Both the position numbers and the translations under genes were made by a program. Shown piece after piece: positions 44,477 through 54,300 of a stretch of DNA of 64,000 nucleotides. Each line of letters starts with the position of its first letter. The stretch's first letter is position 1. The stretch is from Fuerstiella sp. Its GTDB lineage: Bacteria; Planctomycetota; Planctomycetia; Planctomycetales; Planctomycetaceae. The stretch covers positions 1-64,000 of the forward strand of contig JAQWOH010000023.1 of assembly GCA_029245955.1 (NCBI GenBank), read 5' to 3'. A model generated the notes under the pieces. It worked only from the letters and a program-made list of their open reading frames with translations. It was not told the DNA's origin and ran no database searches.

Positions 44477-46267
44477 CTACTTCCATTTTCCCGTCAGCCG
44501 GCGAGCGATGCGCCGAGAGAATTCGTAGGGAGATTTCTGGGCGGCTGCAATCTGCGCCCGGTACGTTTTTCCGGCGTCGCCGAGTTTTTCGACGGCGCGC
44601 AGGGCATACATACCAACCAGCAGGTTGGGGTCGTCAATATGGTCGATCAGAAGTCGCAGCTGAATTTTGTCACCCAGTTTGACCAGGGCCTGAGCCGCAG
44701 CAACCCGCACAGCCGGTATGTCATCGGCGATCAGCTTCTGCAGAGTCCCTCGGCCACTTCTGTTGACACCCAGCCAGACTGCTGCCCAGTAGCGAGTCGA
44801 CGGATCCCGTGAGTCGGCGAATTCAAGTAACGCATTTGAATCACCGGCTTCGCCGGCGGTGATGACCGCAATCAGGCGTTTCGTCTGTGCTGTTTTGCCT
44901 TCTCCTTTGAATGCGTGATATTTGCTGCCGGCATGCAGTCCCGCATCTTCCAGAATTGGTTCCGGAATCAGCCCCATGTCGCGTATATCAAGCATGCGGT
45001 TGTAGAGCACACCACGCATTGCAGTAACGCGTTTAGCGTGCTGCGGCGACGTGGCAAGGTTGACCAACTCATGCGGATCTTTCTGCAGATCATAAAGTTC
45101 TTCCGGTGGCCGCTGCGGTGCAAAGGGACGTGCCTGAATGTCAGTCAGTTTGCCGGCGGCGTGGAGCTTGCGCATGGTCTGCATGATTTTCTTGCCATCC
45201 TTGTACTGGCTCGGCTGAGTCTGCGGGACATGCGACATGAAATTGCGGATGTATTTGTAGCGACTGTTGCGCACGGCTCGAATGATGTCCACCGTTTCGT
45301 CACAGCGGTCGCGACCCGAGAAAACGAATTGCCGAGCAGTGTGGTCAGCAGCCAGAAAGTCACGACCCTGGACGTAATCCGGAATGTCAATATCCGCCAG
45401 TGCCAGTGATGCTGCCGCCACATCGATGTGCTGGATAATATCGTTACGCAACGTACCGGCGTTGGCGTTACCAGGCAGTCGGACAATCATCGGTACGTGA
45501 ATGCCTTCGTCATACAGAAACTGCTTGCCCCGCACGTGACTGACGCCGTGGTCGGTCCACAGAAATATGGCGGTGGAATCAAGACGACCGGCGGCCTGCA
45601 GATCGGATAAAATCGCGGCAACATCCTTATCCGTCTGCACCCATGAATCCAGGTATTTCGCCCAGTCCTGGCGAAGGACCGGATCGTCGGGATAGTACGG
45701 CGGCAGAGTGACAGTTGCTGGATCAGCATAGCTGGCAGCGTTGCGGTTCTTCCCGCCCTTCAGCTGAAACTGCGCGAAGATGGGCTGGTCGGCCTCTGCA
45801 TCCTTCCAGTTGCTGCTGCGATACAGCTTTTCCGGCGCTACGAAGTTGTAGTCCGTCTTACTCCTGTTGGTGACGTAGTAACCGGCTTCGGCGAACAGCT
45901 GCGGAATCAGTTTGATCGTCTGTGGCACTCGGTAGCTGTCGAAATACAGCCTGTTGCCACCGCCTTTCCCGGATTCAATCTGGCTGCGGTGATTATGAGC
46001 ACCCAGCGTCATCTGATACATGCCGCTGACCATGGCAGAGCGGCTGGGCGAACAGACCGGGGCCGTCACAAACGCGCTGGTGCAACGGATCCCGTCTCGC
46101 GCAAGCTGATCAATGATGGGTGTGCTGACCGCGGTTTCACCATAACAGCCGAGATGCGGCGACGCGTCTTCGATGACGATCCAGACGATATTGATCGGTG
46201 CGGCAACCAGCAGCGGCGCCATGTGAAAGACGATCGCTGAACAGACAGGCAGGATAATGCGGCGCAT
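44477..46267 (-). CDS. Secreted sulfatase 3 with C-terminal HEAT repeats
   Basis: The start at ATG 46265-46267, with CGGAGAA nearby upstream, gives 596 residues with a signal peptide (RRIILPVCSAIVFHMAPLLVAA). The sulfatase core shows NIVWIVIEDASPHLGCYGE, PVCSPSRSAMVSGMY with Cys72 for formylglycine, and TAIFLWTDHGVSHVRGKQFLYDEGIHVPMIV. The C-terminal 110 residues are HEAT-like (GDSNALLEFADSRDPSTRYWAAVWLG...AVRVAAAQALVKLGD...NLLVGMYALRAVEKLG). A start at 46294 would overlap the previous stop codon (TAATG) and is the alternative. It is the downstream partner of sulfatase 4 on the minus strand. Confidence 0.92.
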   Translation of the reverse strand: MRRIILPVCSAIVFHMAPLLVAAPINIVWIVIEDASPHLGCYGETAVSTPIIDQLARDGIRCTSAFVTAPVCSPSRSAMVSGMYQMTLGAHNHRSQIESGKGGGNRLYFDSYRVPQTIKLIPQLFAEAGYYVTNRSKTDYNFVAPEKLYRSSNWKDAEADQPIFAQFQLKGGKNRNAASYADPATVTLPPYYPDDPVLRQDWAKYLDSWVQTDKDVAAILSDLQAAGRLDSTAIFLWTDHGVSHVRGKQFLYDEGIHVPMIVRLPGNANAGTLRNDIIQHIDVAAASLALADIDIPDYVQGRDFLAADHTARQFVFSGRDRCDETVDIIRAVRNSRYKYIRNFMSHVPQTQPSQYKDGKKIMQTMRKLHAAGKLTDIQARPFAPQRPPEELYDLQKDPHELVNLATSPQHAKRVTAMRGVLYNRMLDIRDMGLIPEPILEDAGLHAGSKYHAFKGEGKTAQTKRLIAVITAGEAGDSNALLEFADSRDPSTRYWAAVWLGVNRSGRGTLQKLIADDIPAVRVAAAQALVKLGDKIQLRLLIDHIDDPNLLVGMYALRAVEKLGDAGKTYRAQIAAAQKSPYEFSRRIARRLTGKWK

Positions 46268-46293
46268 GCTGTTGATTCTCCGGTGTGCGTTCA

Positions 46294-47802
46294 TTACTTT
46301 TTGTTTCTGGTCCTGCCGAGTTCATATTCGGGACCTTCGGCGCGAATTTCCGCATGAAGATCAATCATGTGTTTTTTCAGACGTTCAAAACGTTCGGGTT
46401 GCAAACTGGCGACGTTGGTGGTTTCGGAAGAGTCATTCGCCAGATTGAACATCTCAAAATTATCCAGTTCGGCGTGCCTGATAAACTGCATGATGCTCCA
46501 GCCATCCGGTTGCACGGCGTCATTGATTGCCCCGGGATTGTTCTGCGGCAGCATGGTTGCCAGCAGTTTGTAGTCGCCGTCGCGCATGGCCACTTCGTAA
46601 CCTCCGCGAGCGTGCCAGAGCCACCACATCATGGGATACGGACGGTCGACCGGTTGTTGATCGATGAGAGCGGGAAGAACATTGGCACCGTCCAGTGGGC
46701 GATCGATATCCGGGGTAACACCGGCAGCGGCATACAGAGTCGGCAACCAGTCGGTGCCATTGACCGGTTCTTCGCTGACGGCCCCGGCTTCGATCCTGCC
46801 CGGCCAGCGGATAATACCAGGCACGTGAATGCCGCCGTCATGCATGTGTCCCTTGGCGCCGCGGAAGTGCCCCGAACTGCCAAAAGCGGTCGCGGTGCGG
46901 TGCTCGGGACCGTTGTCAGACGTGAAGACGACGAGCGTGTTTTCGGCAAGGCCATTGTCGGCCAGGTACTTCATAAATCGACCGATGTGGTGATCCAGCA
47001 TCGAGACACAACCGAAGTAAAGATCCGGGTTCTTCAGAGCACCTCTGCGTTTAACCTGAGCACCACCGGAAACAGCAAGCTGTTTCACGTGATGTGTAAT
47101 CGTCTCTGCGGGATAGAGTGCACGAAACTGGTCGGTCGCCAGAACAGGAGTATGTGGTTCACTGAACCAGAGGCAGGTGAAGAAGGGTTGTTCAGGATCG
47201 CGTTGATCCAGCCACTCCATAGTTTCATTGACAACCAGTTCACTCATCCAGCCATCAATCGGGCCGGCGGCTTCACCGTTGCGCAGAAAGGTCGTGGGAT
47301 CCTTGCCGAAGTTCGACACGTTGGCCAGCCAGTAATCGAATCCATGGTCACCGGGATCGGGCTGAACACCGGGGGTGAAGTCGCCTGAGCAATGCCATTT
47401 TCCGGCGAACATCGTTTGATAGCCCGCATCCTGCAGCACTTCGGCCACCGTCGTTTCACTCTTCGGTATATGAAGCGGTTTGAAACGAGCGAAATCGTAC
47501 ATGCCGACACGGTAGGGGCTGCGCCCGGTGAGTATGCCGGCACGGGAGGGGGAGCAGTTCGAGCTGGCGGCGCAGCACTGGTTCAGCTTCATACCCTGTG
47601 CTGCCAGCCTGTCCAGGTTCGGAGACTGAATGACAGGAGAACCAAAGCAGGCCAGGTCGCCGTAGCCCATGTCGTCAGCCAGCAGGAACACAATGTTCAC
47701 AGGAGCGGCATCGGTCTGGCGTGTCCCTGCAGCGTTCGCGCCGGGATCTGGTGCAGTGAGGCCAAGGCCCAGAACCAGAAGTTTATATCGAATGGAAGTC
47801 AC
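46294..47802 (-). CDS. Secreted sulfatase 4
   Basis: A 502-residue sulfatase with an N-terminal signal (MTSIRYKLLVLGLGLTAPDPGANA). Core motifs: NIVFLLADDMGYGDLACFG (metal site), SNCSPSRAGILTGRSPYRVG with Cys83 as formylglycine precursor, YQTMFAGKWHCSG, LVVFTSDNGPEHRTATAFGSSGHFRGAKGHMHDGGIHVPGIIRW. The arrangement matches arylsulfatase A-type enzymes. Its stop codon overlaps the possible start of sulfatase 3, indicating a tight operon. Probable role: removing sulfate groups from algal or bacterial polysaccharides. Confidence 0.94.
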   Translation of the reverse strand: MTSIRYKLLVLGLGLTAPDPGANAAGTRQTDAAPVNIVFLLADDMGYGDLACFGSPVIQSPNLDRLAAQGMKLNQCCAASSNCSPSRAGILTGRSPYRVGMYDFARFKPLHIPKSETTVAEVLQDAGYQTMFAGKWHCSGDFTPGVQPDPGDHGFDYWLANVSNFGKDPTTFLRNGEAAGPIDGWMSELVVNETMEWLDQRDPEQPFFTCLWFSEPHTPVLATDQFRALYPAETITHHVKQLAVSGGAQVKRRGALKNPDLYFGCVSMLDHHIGRFMKYLADNGLAENTLVVFTSDNGPEHRTATAFGSSGHFRGAKGHMHDGGIHVPGIIRWPGRIEAGAVSEEPVNGTDWLPTLYAAAGVTPDIDRPLDGANVLPALIDQQPVDRPYPMMWWLWHARGGYEVAMRDGDYKLLATMLPQNNPGAINDAVQPDGWSIMQFIRHAELDNFEMFNLANDSSETTNVASLQPERFERLKKHMIDLHAEIRAEGPEYELGRTRNKK

Positions 47803-47842
47803 TGAGTGATGCTGAGTAGTATTGCGGGACAGAGGCGCTGGA

Positions 47843-50800
47843 TCATTCGCCGAAGCACAAAAGTGATCCGTCCTGCAGCGATAGAAACAGCTGGCGCCGG
47901 GCAGCGATCATGCCGTCGAAGACGGGCGCGGCCGGTAGTTCGTGCTGGGCCAGTTGCTGGCCGTGCTCGGATTCCACAACACACAGCGATGCGCCTGCTT
48001 TTCCCAGGAACACAGCTTCAGACCTGCTTCCGTCCGGGAGCGTCAGTTCGCTGCCGCGCAGATCGTCGGTTTCCGGCGGGCCCGCCAGAAACAAAGTGTT
48101 GTCTGCCAGTACCAGAGAACGGACAAGAATCGGTGTTGTCTGGCTCCAGCGATGAATGTTCAGACTCGCCCCGCCACCCTGTCGATCGCGTTCGGTGACT
48201 TCCAGACCGCGGCGGCGACCCGAATTAAAACTGCGAAGGTGCTGGTCCTCTTTGTTACTGGGCAGTGTCTCCCCCAGTTTCTCAGCGGCGAATAAACGAT
48301 ACTGCTCACCACCACGACGCTGCCCTGAATGTCCAGCCGGGTACTTGTCGCGGCCGTAGCCGAATACGGTGTGCTTGCCCAGCGAAAGGATGCGTCCGGA
48401 CGGCAGCATGTTGCCCACGCGCGGCCAGATCTGCCAGCCGGACTCGTTGACAGGAGGCATGCAGACGGCGTCGGACCCGAACAGCCAGTAAGTGCGGTGC
48501 CACCAGTTGTCGTCAAGATACCCAGTGGGTGCGAACAGGTGCGGCGGACCTATTGTCAGGTCATCGCCTGTCTCAAAATCAAGCTTCAGGTGCCGCATGT
48601 AAACAGAGCCTTCGGACACGGAAAGGACATCGTTCAACACGCCGCGAAGATCCACTCCACCAGCCGGCTGGTCACCGCTCTCTTCAAGGCTGTCGATGAT
48701 GGTTTCCGAAACCTGTCGGCCCGTTGCCGGATCCAGCCGGTGAATGTAGATGCCGCCATCCAGGTAAGAGGATCGTCCGGCTGCAACAACCAGAGTTCCG
48801 TCCTCGACAAGAACGCTGCCATGGACCGGCCATGCGGATTCCAACTGACCACGAACCATAATTCGTCGCTCCCGGGGAGCCCCGCGGAAACGCCAGGCCA
48901 GCGCACCATCGCTTTCGTTCACGCAATAGACCCAGCCGTCTGCAGAACCGAAAAACAGCCTGCTATTGTGCACCGTGGGAGGCGAATCAATGCGGCCGCC
49001 GGCGGTGAACTGCCATACGGGATTGCCGTCTGTTGCGTCGAGGGCATGGATCGTATGGGCATCGATATCAGCAACATAAACTTGACCGCCGCTGGCGACA
49101 GGGCTTGAAAGCCGTCCGCCGATCTTCGCCTGCCACGTTTGTTTCAGTTCGCGGGGCACCTTCGTGGGAGTGCTGCCGCTGCGTTCATTGTCGTGACGGA
49201 AGACCGGCCAGTCGCCCGCAGATGCCACAAGGGCATCTGACTCGATACTCCTGCCGAAGGCGGGTCCTCTTTCCAGACGTACGTCGTTTTCGGGAGTGCC
49301 GGAGCGAGTCGCACTGGCCGGGGCCAGTGCAGACATGCCTCGGAACATGCTCTTGATATTGCAGGCACAGGAGTGCGGCGGAGCATACAACAGACCGTTG
49401 CAGGGCATTACCCCGTATTGGCAGGTCCCACGTACCCAGTGGTTGAGATTTACTTTGCCGGAATCGACGTTGATGAACTCGACGCCCGAGCGACTGGCAA
49501 GGATGAAACGGTTTGTGGCTTTCGGTCGGTAGCAACGAGCATGTGCGAGAGTCGGATATTCCCAGGCTTTGGACGTTTCGAGTGTTTTCTCAAGCTCGCC
49601 GGTAATCGCATTCAGGCCTTCACCGAAGTCCGTGCCACCTCGCTGCCCGGTATAGCCCCGCCACATCAGTCCATTGATGACAAAGATATCCGGCGGCGAA
49701 CTAAACCCTTCACGAGCGGAACACGTCCAGAGGATCTTGCCGGCCGTAACTGAAACGGCAGACAGTTTTCGGAAGTCGGCCACGTAGGCGATATCGTTTT
49801 GAGCTGTCAGCGTGGGGCTGGCCCAGGATATTGTCTTCTTGTTCTTGCCAAGATTCACAGGATGATCGACCTTCCAGACTTCCTCGCCGGAGCCCAGCGC
49901 CAGGCAGGCCAGATGCTTATCTGTTTGATACAGAACACGATTGCCTGACACGACCAGTGGGATCAGCGTGTTTGCGCTGACGCGCTGGCGCCAGAGTATG
50001 TCACCTGTTTCTGCATTCGCCGCGACGATGGTTCGCCGCGCCGTCTCGGGACCGTTGCGGCGGACTTCCACCTGACTGGTTCCGGCCAGCATGATCAGCT
50101 TGTCGTCGGCGCGGATGATCTGGCGAGTTTGCTCGGTCCCTTCATAGGTGACCAGTTCTTTTCCGCTGGCTGCGTCTAACGCCAGCACTGGCTTGTCGTC
50201 ACCCGTACTCATGTATACGTGCGATCCAACGGCCACCAGTCGAAACGGCAGGTCCGCAGGGCCGCTGCGAAAACTGTGCAGATGGCTGTGCCACTGATCG
50301 ATGTTTCGCCTCCACAGGACCAGACCGTTAAAGGCATCCCGAGCAACGAGCTGCCAGCGTGCCGGCATGCGAATATCTGCTGTCACCCCCATGTCCACGA
50401 CAGAGAACAGTCGTCCGCTGGCGGACACCATGGCGCTGACGCTGGCCAGTTGTTCGTGGCCGCGGGCATACTTGGGATCACCGACCCACTGCACGTGTCT
50501 GGGCACACCGACCACGTCGTCCTGAGCAACAGCGTTGTTGTCCGGGCCGTGCAGATAATGTGTCCACTCATCGATTTCTGCCGGCCATTGTTTGACGGTC
50601 TTCTGCCATGTGCTGCCTGACTTGACGAAGGCCGTACCGTGTGGGGCCAGCACGCGCAGGACTTCCTGCATGGGGACATCACCCAGCTCTTCTGCGACCA
50701 GCAGATTCACCAGGTTGTCGGTATACGGAAGACCAGCGTGGTCCCAATGCTGCACAGATACTTGTCCGTAAACCTTCTTCTGTCTGAGCAGCTGTCGCGC

Positions 50801-51040
50801 TGCATCAACAGCTTTGTGATTCCGGTACAGCCCGTGAACGACAAAGCGGTCGTTGCTGGACAGGTCAGAGGCTGCAGCGCCGTCGCCGTTTCCCAGATGA
50901 ACGACAAGCCCGCCGGTGACACCGCTGGTCCTGACGAGATCCTGCATCGAAGCATGAGATTGCGGCTGCTCCTCTGCGGGACTCTGGCTGACGGGTATCG
51001 ACAGAGTCAGGATGTAGAGTAATACGGTGGTGTTTTTCAC
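47843..51040 (-). CDS. Secreted quinoprotein-like propeller with methyltransferase-like N-terminal region
   Basis: A 1,065-residue protein with a signal peptide (NTTVLLYILTLSIPVSQSPA). Residues about 30-150 resemble an SAM-methyltransferase fold (SGGLVVHLGNGDGAAASDLSSN, VYGQVSVQHWDHAGLPYTDNLVNLLVAEELGDVPMQEVLRVLAPHG) but the true glycine-rich SAM motif is only partly present. From about 160 on it is a long PQQ-type propeller (VYMSTGDDKPVLALDAASGKELVTYEG, SGNRVLYQTDKHLACLALGSGEEVWK, VYVADIDAHTIHALDATDGNPVWQF, GSVLVEDGTLVVAAGRSSYLDGGIYIHRLDPATGR). The product is probably exported. Quinoprotein-like activity is suggested by the repeats but no catalytic base is assigned. It lies 40 bases from sulfatase 4 on the same strand. 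Confidence 0.9.
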   Translation of the reverse strand: MKNTTVLLYILTLSIPVSQSPAEEQPQSHASMQDLVRTSGVTGGLVVHLGNGDGAAASDLSSNDRFVVHGLYRNHKAVDAARQLLRQKKVYGQVSVQHWDHAGLPYTDNLVNLLVAEELGDVPMQEVLRVLAPHGTAFVKSGSTWQKTVKQWPAEIDEWTHYLHGPDNNAVAQDDVVGVPRHVQWVGDPKYARGHEQLASVSAMVSASGRLFSVVDMGVTADIRMPARWQLVARDAFNGLVLWRRNIDQWHSHLHSFRSGPADLPFRLVAVGSHVYMSTGDDKPVLALDAASGKELVTYEGTEQTRQIIRADDKLIMLAGTSQVEVRRNGPETARRTIVAANAETGDILWRQRVSANTLIPLVVSGNRVLYQTDKHLACLALGSGEEVWKVDHPVNLGKNKKTISWASPTLTAQNDIAYVADFRKLSAVSVTAGKILWTCSAREGFSSPPDIFVINGLMWRGYTGQRGGTDFGEGLNAITGELEKTLETSKAWEYPTLAHARCYRPKATNRFILASRSGVEFINVDSGKVNLNHWVRGTCQYGVMPCNGLLYAPPHSCACNIKSMFRGMSALAPASATRSGTPENDVRLERGPAFGRSIESDALVASAGDWPVFRHDNERSGSTPTKVPRELKQTWQAKIGGRLSSPVASGGQVYVADIDAHTIHALDATDGNPVWQFTAGGRIDSPPTVHNSRLFFGSADGWVYCVNESDGALAWRFRGAPRERRIMVRGQLESAWPVHGSVLVEDGTLVVAAGRSSYLDGGIYIHRLDPATGRQVSETIIDSLEESGDQPAGGVDLRGVLNDVLSVSEGSVYMRHLKLDFETGDDLTIGPPHLFAPTGYLDDNWWHRTYWLFGSDAVCMPPVNESGWQIWPRVGNMLPSGRILSLGKHTVFGYGRDKYPAGHSGQRRGGEQYRLFAAEKLGETLPSNKEDQHLRSFNSGRRRGLEVTERDRQGGGASLNIHRWSQTTPILVRSLVLADNTLFLAGPPETDDLRGSELTLPDGSRSEAVFLGKAGASLCVVESEHGQQLAQHELPAAPVFDGMIAARRQLFLSLQDGSLLCFGE

Positions 51041-51674
51041 GGTTGTTGATCCAGATTAGTCCTGCGGACAACGGTCGCCCGATACCCTAACATGGCAGTC
51101 GTGACGTAGCAAATCGCACGGCTGGCTTACGTCGACTGGGGCATCGCATGAACAGAGAATGGCCGCAAAAGAGGTGTCCCTGGTCCGGTCGGTTCTGTCA
51201 GATCGCGGTATGGATGGAAGCGTATACCGCAAGGATACTGATCAGGTCATTCAGACCGAAGCCGTCTTCGAACTTCTCGATCTTTACCCGCGGCTGTCGA
51301 TCTTTGTCGGCTGAAATTGCTACATGAAGTCCAGGGGAAAATCTGAGGCCTGTTGTGGATGCACCGTTGGAAGGAACGAGCCGGAAAGAGTTCGTTCAGC
51401 AGCATCAAAGTATCTGCGTCAGAATGGTGTCGACCGGAGATCTTGAGTGAAGACATGATAAAATTACACCTGTTGTGGTTGAAAAGTCGAGTTGTTCCTA
51501 AGGCATCACCGGAACGACATCTGTATCTCTTACGATTTGTCCTCCTCGTTCTCCGGGGGCACGTCAGAGCGTCAAACCATCTTGATTCTGTGCACATGAA
51601 GGCTATATTTGTGGCAATCACCAACGTGCAGCCAGCCGGTGAAATTGACCTACGGAATGTTGGTGAGTTCAAAC
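51041..51674. other. Divergent intergenic region, about 630 bases
   Basis: No convincing gene. It should contain promoters for the minus-strand propeller gene and the plus-strand DUF1588 gene. A 51-codon plus-strand frame (51159-51314) is described separately; other open frames carry no family features. Confidence 0.4.
51159..51314 (+). CDS. Possible small protein or gene remnant
   Basis: A 51-residue frame from ATG 51159 to TGA 51312-51314 with even, protein-like composition (VSLVRSVLSDRG...QVIQTEAVFELLDLYPRLSIFVG). No signal, ribosome-binding site or recognisable family is visible. It could be a genuine small gene or a fragment of a longer lost gene. Support is weak. Confidence 0.22.
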   Translation: MAAKEVSLVRSVLSDRGMDGSVYRKDTDQVIQTEAVFELLDLYPRLSIFVG

Positions 51675-54233
51675 ATGTGTTCAGCGAACAGAACCTTCAG
51701 ACAGGAACTCAGTGAAGGGCGGTCGAAGGGAGTCGGAATCGCCCGTGATTTCTCCACGGTAATCATCGTCGTTGCTTTTGCGACGTCAGCGTCTGCACAA
51801 AGCCTGCCCGTCCACTTCGCTGTTCCGGGTGACGTACAGACCGTGCTGAACAGCCGCTGCATGAATTGCCATGGCAGTGGCACGACCGAAGGCGATGTGC
51901 GGTTGGACAATCTTGCGCTGCGATCGATGCCTGAGCGTCTGGAACTGTTAAACAAGGCTCAGGACCAGCTGTTCTTCGGGCTGATGCCTCCAGAAGAATC
52001 TGAGCAGTCGAGCAGGGAAGAACGCAAGTTGCTGGTCGACTGGATGCGCAGCGAGTTGCTGAAACACAAGGCGTCGAAGCTGGACGCCAAGTTACGTCAT
52101 CCGGCATACGGCAACTACGTCAACCATGAAAATCTGTTCAGTGAAGAGATTACAGACAAGCCATTCACGCCTGCTCGCCAGTGGCTGGTGAGTCCGCAGA
52201 TTTTTCACGAGCGTGTTAACGATGTCTTCAAGCTGACGGGTCGAGGGCGACAGCGCAGCTTCTATGGCGTCACCAATCCGTTCGTTCTGCCGGAACATTC
52301 AGGCGTTCGCGACTATGACATCACCACACTCGACGGCGGACACCTGCTGGTGATGCTGGGCAATGCGCAGTGGATTTCTCAGAAACAGATCTTCGCAGCC
52401 GTTCATAATGGAACGGACCGCAGACAGGTTGAACACCCCAATCCTAAAGACCGCTGGTATCCTCCGGACTCACCAACCGCGTTTGTGACGATCGTCAGAC
52501 GGGAAACCAGTCCCACAGATCCGGAAATGGTCGCCGCCATCCATGCACAGTTTGATTGTGTATTACGACGGGACGCCAGTGACGCCGAACTGCAGCGATA
52601 CCTGCCGCTGCTGCGATCCACGATTGAGGTCGGCGGCAACACAGAAGGCCTGCGACAAATGCTGGTCAGTGTGCTGCTGGAATCCGAATTCCTCTATCGG
52701 CAGGAATTCGGTACGGGAAAGCCGGATCGGTATGGCAGAAGAAAGTTGTCGCCCTTCGAGGCTGCACAGTCGATTTCTTACGCCGTGGGTGATCTGGGGC
52801 CTGACCCTGAATTACAGCAGGCGGCCAGCGAAGGGCGGCTTTCCTCGCCGGAAGATTTCAGACGCGAGGTATTACGACTGCTTGCTGACACGGAATACTA
52901 CAACGGTCCGGTTGATCCGGGACTCAGCGGAAAAAACATGCAGTCCCATGTCACCACCCATCCGAAACTTGTGCGATTCTTTCGCGAGTTCTTTGGCTAT
53001 CCAGGCGCTGTCCGGGTATTCAAGGATCAGAAACGCAGCGACGGTTATTATCAGAATCCCTCGCGGGGCACTGCCGGCACGCCCGGTTTTCTGATCAAGG
53101 AAGCGGACCGTATTGTTGATTTACACTTGCAGCGCGATAAAGCCGTGTTCGAAAATCTGCTCACGACTGACGAGTTCTTTGTCTATCACGACAAAGATAA
53201 CGAGACCGGTCGCAGAGTCATTGTCGAATGGACAGAAGCGTGGGAGACGCTGAAGGACACAGACTGGAAGATGAATCCGGAAAGTGTGATCGCGGAGAAT
53301 CTTAAATTCATCCAGTCAAGAAAGTCCCTCCGTATTCTCGGCGGAAAACAGAGACGTGAATTCCTGCGGCATATGTATTTTTTCGGTGAAACAATCGGCA
53401 AGGGACGAACTCCATTTACCACCGTGTCGTTTGCACATGGATACACCTACAATCATTCGCCATTTTACAATCTGCCGCCGACGCCCGGCATTTTCCGTTA
53501 TGGACGTATTGAACAGAAGAACTTCAGGGGACTGGATGACGTCGAGTTCTGGGACTATCCCGTTGAACAGCCGTTCAGAATTGCCAATCGGAAAGGCATT
53601 CTGACTCATCCCGCCTGGCTGATCGCACATTCCTCAAACTTCCACACTGACCCGATCAGGCGAGGCCGATGGATCCGCGAAAAACTGCTGGCTGGTCACG
53701 TTCCCGATGTACCGATCACCGTCGATGCACAGGTTCCGGACGATCCTCACAGGACATTTCGCGAGCGAGTCGAAAGTGTGACGCAGGGAAGTGAGTGCCG
53801 GAAGTGCCATCAGCACATGAACCCGCTGGGTTTTCCGTTTGAAGTGTTTGACGATTTCGGAAGATATCGGCACGACGAACCGCTGGAATATCCAGAGCAG
53901 CTGATTTCCGAATCAGGTAATCGTGCCGACATTTTCAAGACTCGATCGGTCAGCACTCTTGGTGAACTTCGAGGCACGGGCAATCAGGAACTGGATGGCG
54001 AAGTACAGGACCCATTTGACCTGATTGACAGGCTGGCACGATCCGAACGGGTCCGCCAATCCATTATCCGGCATGCGTTCCGCTTTTTTATGGGGCGAAA
54101 TGAACTACTTTCTGATTCGCAGACTCTGATTGCCGCCGACAATGCATATGTTGACAGTGCTGGCAGCTTTAGAGCGGTTGTCGTTTCACTGCTGACGTCC
54201 GATTCGTTTATATACCGCAAAGAACTTCCCTGA
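51675..54233 (+). CDS. Planctomycete cytochrome c-type protein (DUF1588/DUF1592 family)
   Basis: The start at ATG 51675 is the most likely because a hydrophobic signal follows (STVIIVVAFATSASA); no strong ribosome-binding site helps. About 852 residues. A CMNCH heme-binding motif at about residues 62-66 and CRKCH near 708-712 mark two covalent heme sites. Family blocks: FGLMPPEESEQ, SPQIFHERVNDVFKLTG (DUF1592 region), SPFEAAQSISYAVGDLGPDPEL, RFFREFFGYPGAVRVFKDQ, EWTEAWETLKDTDWKMNPESV, NRKGILTHPAWLIAHS, MNPLGFPFEVFDDFGRYR (DUF1588 region). These proteins are abundant in planctomycetes and always paired with DUF1552 proteins; an oxidoreductase in the periplasm is presumed. Confidence 0.88.
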   Translation: MCSANRTFRQELSEGRSKGVGIARDFSTVIIVVAFATSASAQSLPVHFAVPGDVQTVLNSRCMNCHGSGTTEGDVRLDNLALRSMPERLELLNKAQDQLFFGLMPPEESEQSSREERKLLVDWMRSELLKHKASKLDAKLRHPAYGNYVNHENLFSEEITDKPFTPARQWLVSPQIFHERVNDVFKLTGRGRQRSFYGVTNPFVLPEHSGVRDYDITTLDGGHLLVMLGNAQWISQKQIFAAVHNGTDRRQVEHPNPKDRWYPPDSPTAFVTIVRRETSPTDPEMVAAIHAQFDCVLRRDASDAELQRYLPLLRSTIEVGGNTEGLRQMLVSVLLESEFLYRQEFGTGKPDRYGRRKLSPFEAAQSISYAVGDLGPDPELQQAASEGRLSSPEDFRREVLRLLADTEYYNGPVDPGLSGKNMQSHVTTHPKLVRFFREFFGYPGAVRVFKDQKRSDGYYQNPSRGTAGTPGFLIKEADRIVDLHLQRDKAVFENLLTTDEFFVYHDKDNETGRRVIVEWTEAWETLKDTDWKMNPESVIAENLKFIQSRKSLRILGGKQRREFLRHMYFFGETIGKGRTPFTTVSFAHGYTYNHSPFYNLPPTPGIFRYGRIEQKNFRGLDDVEFWDYPVEQPFRIANRKGILTHPAWLIAHSSNFHTDPIRRGRWIREKLLAGHVPDVPITVDAQVPDDPHRTFRERVESVTQGSECRKCHQHMNPLGFPFEVFDDFGRYRHDEPLEYPEQLISESGNRADIFKTRSVSTLGELRGTGNQELDGEVQDPFDLIDRLARSERVRQSIIRHAFRFFMGRNELLSDSQTLIAADNAYVDSAGSFRAVVVSLLTSDSFIYRKELP

Positions 54234-54300
54234 CACTTTGCCGCGACCGGCTTGTTATCAGTTGCCCCTTAGTCGGGCAGGTCTACTTAAAGGAACCATC

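Noticed and set aside
46285..47388. 367-codon plus-strand frame across sulfatase 4
   Set aside because: It is the antisense shadow of a well-supported sulfatase with its catalytic motifs on the minus strand.
51353..51715. 120-codon plus-strand open frame upstream of the DUF1588 gene
   Set aside because: It overlaps the start region of the DUF1588 gene in another frame, has a low-quality composition and shows no family features.
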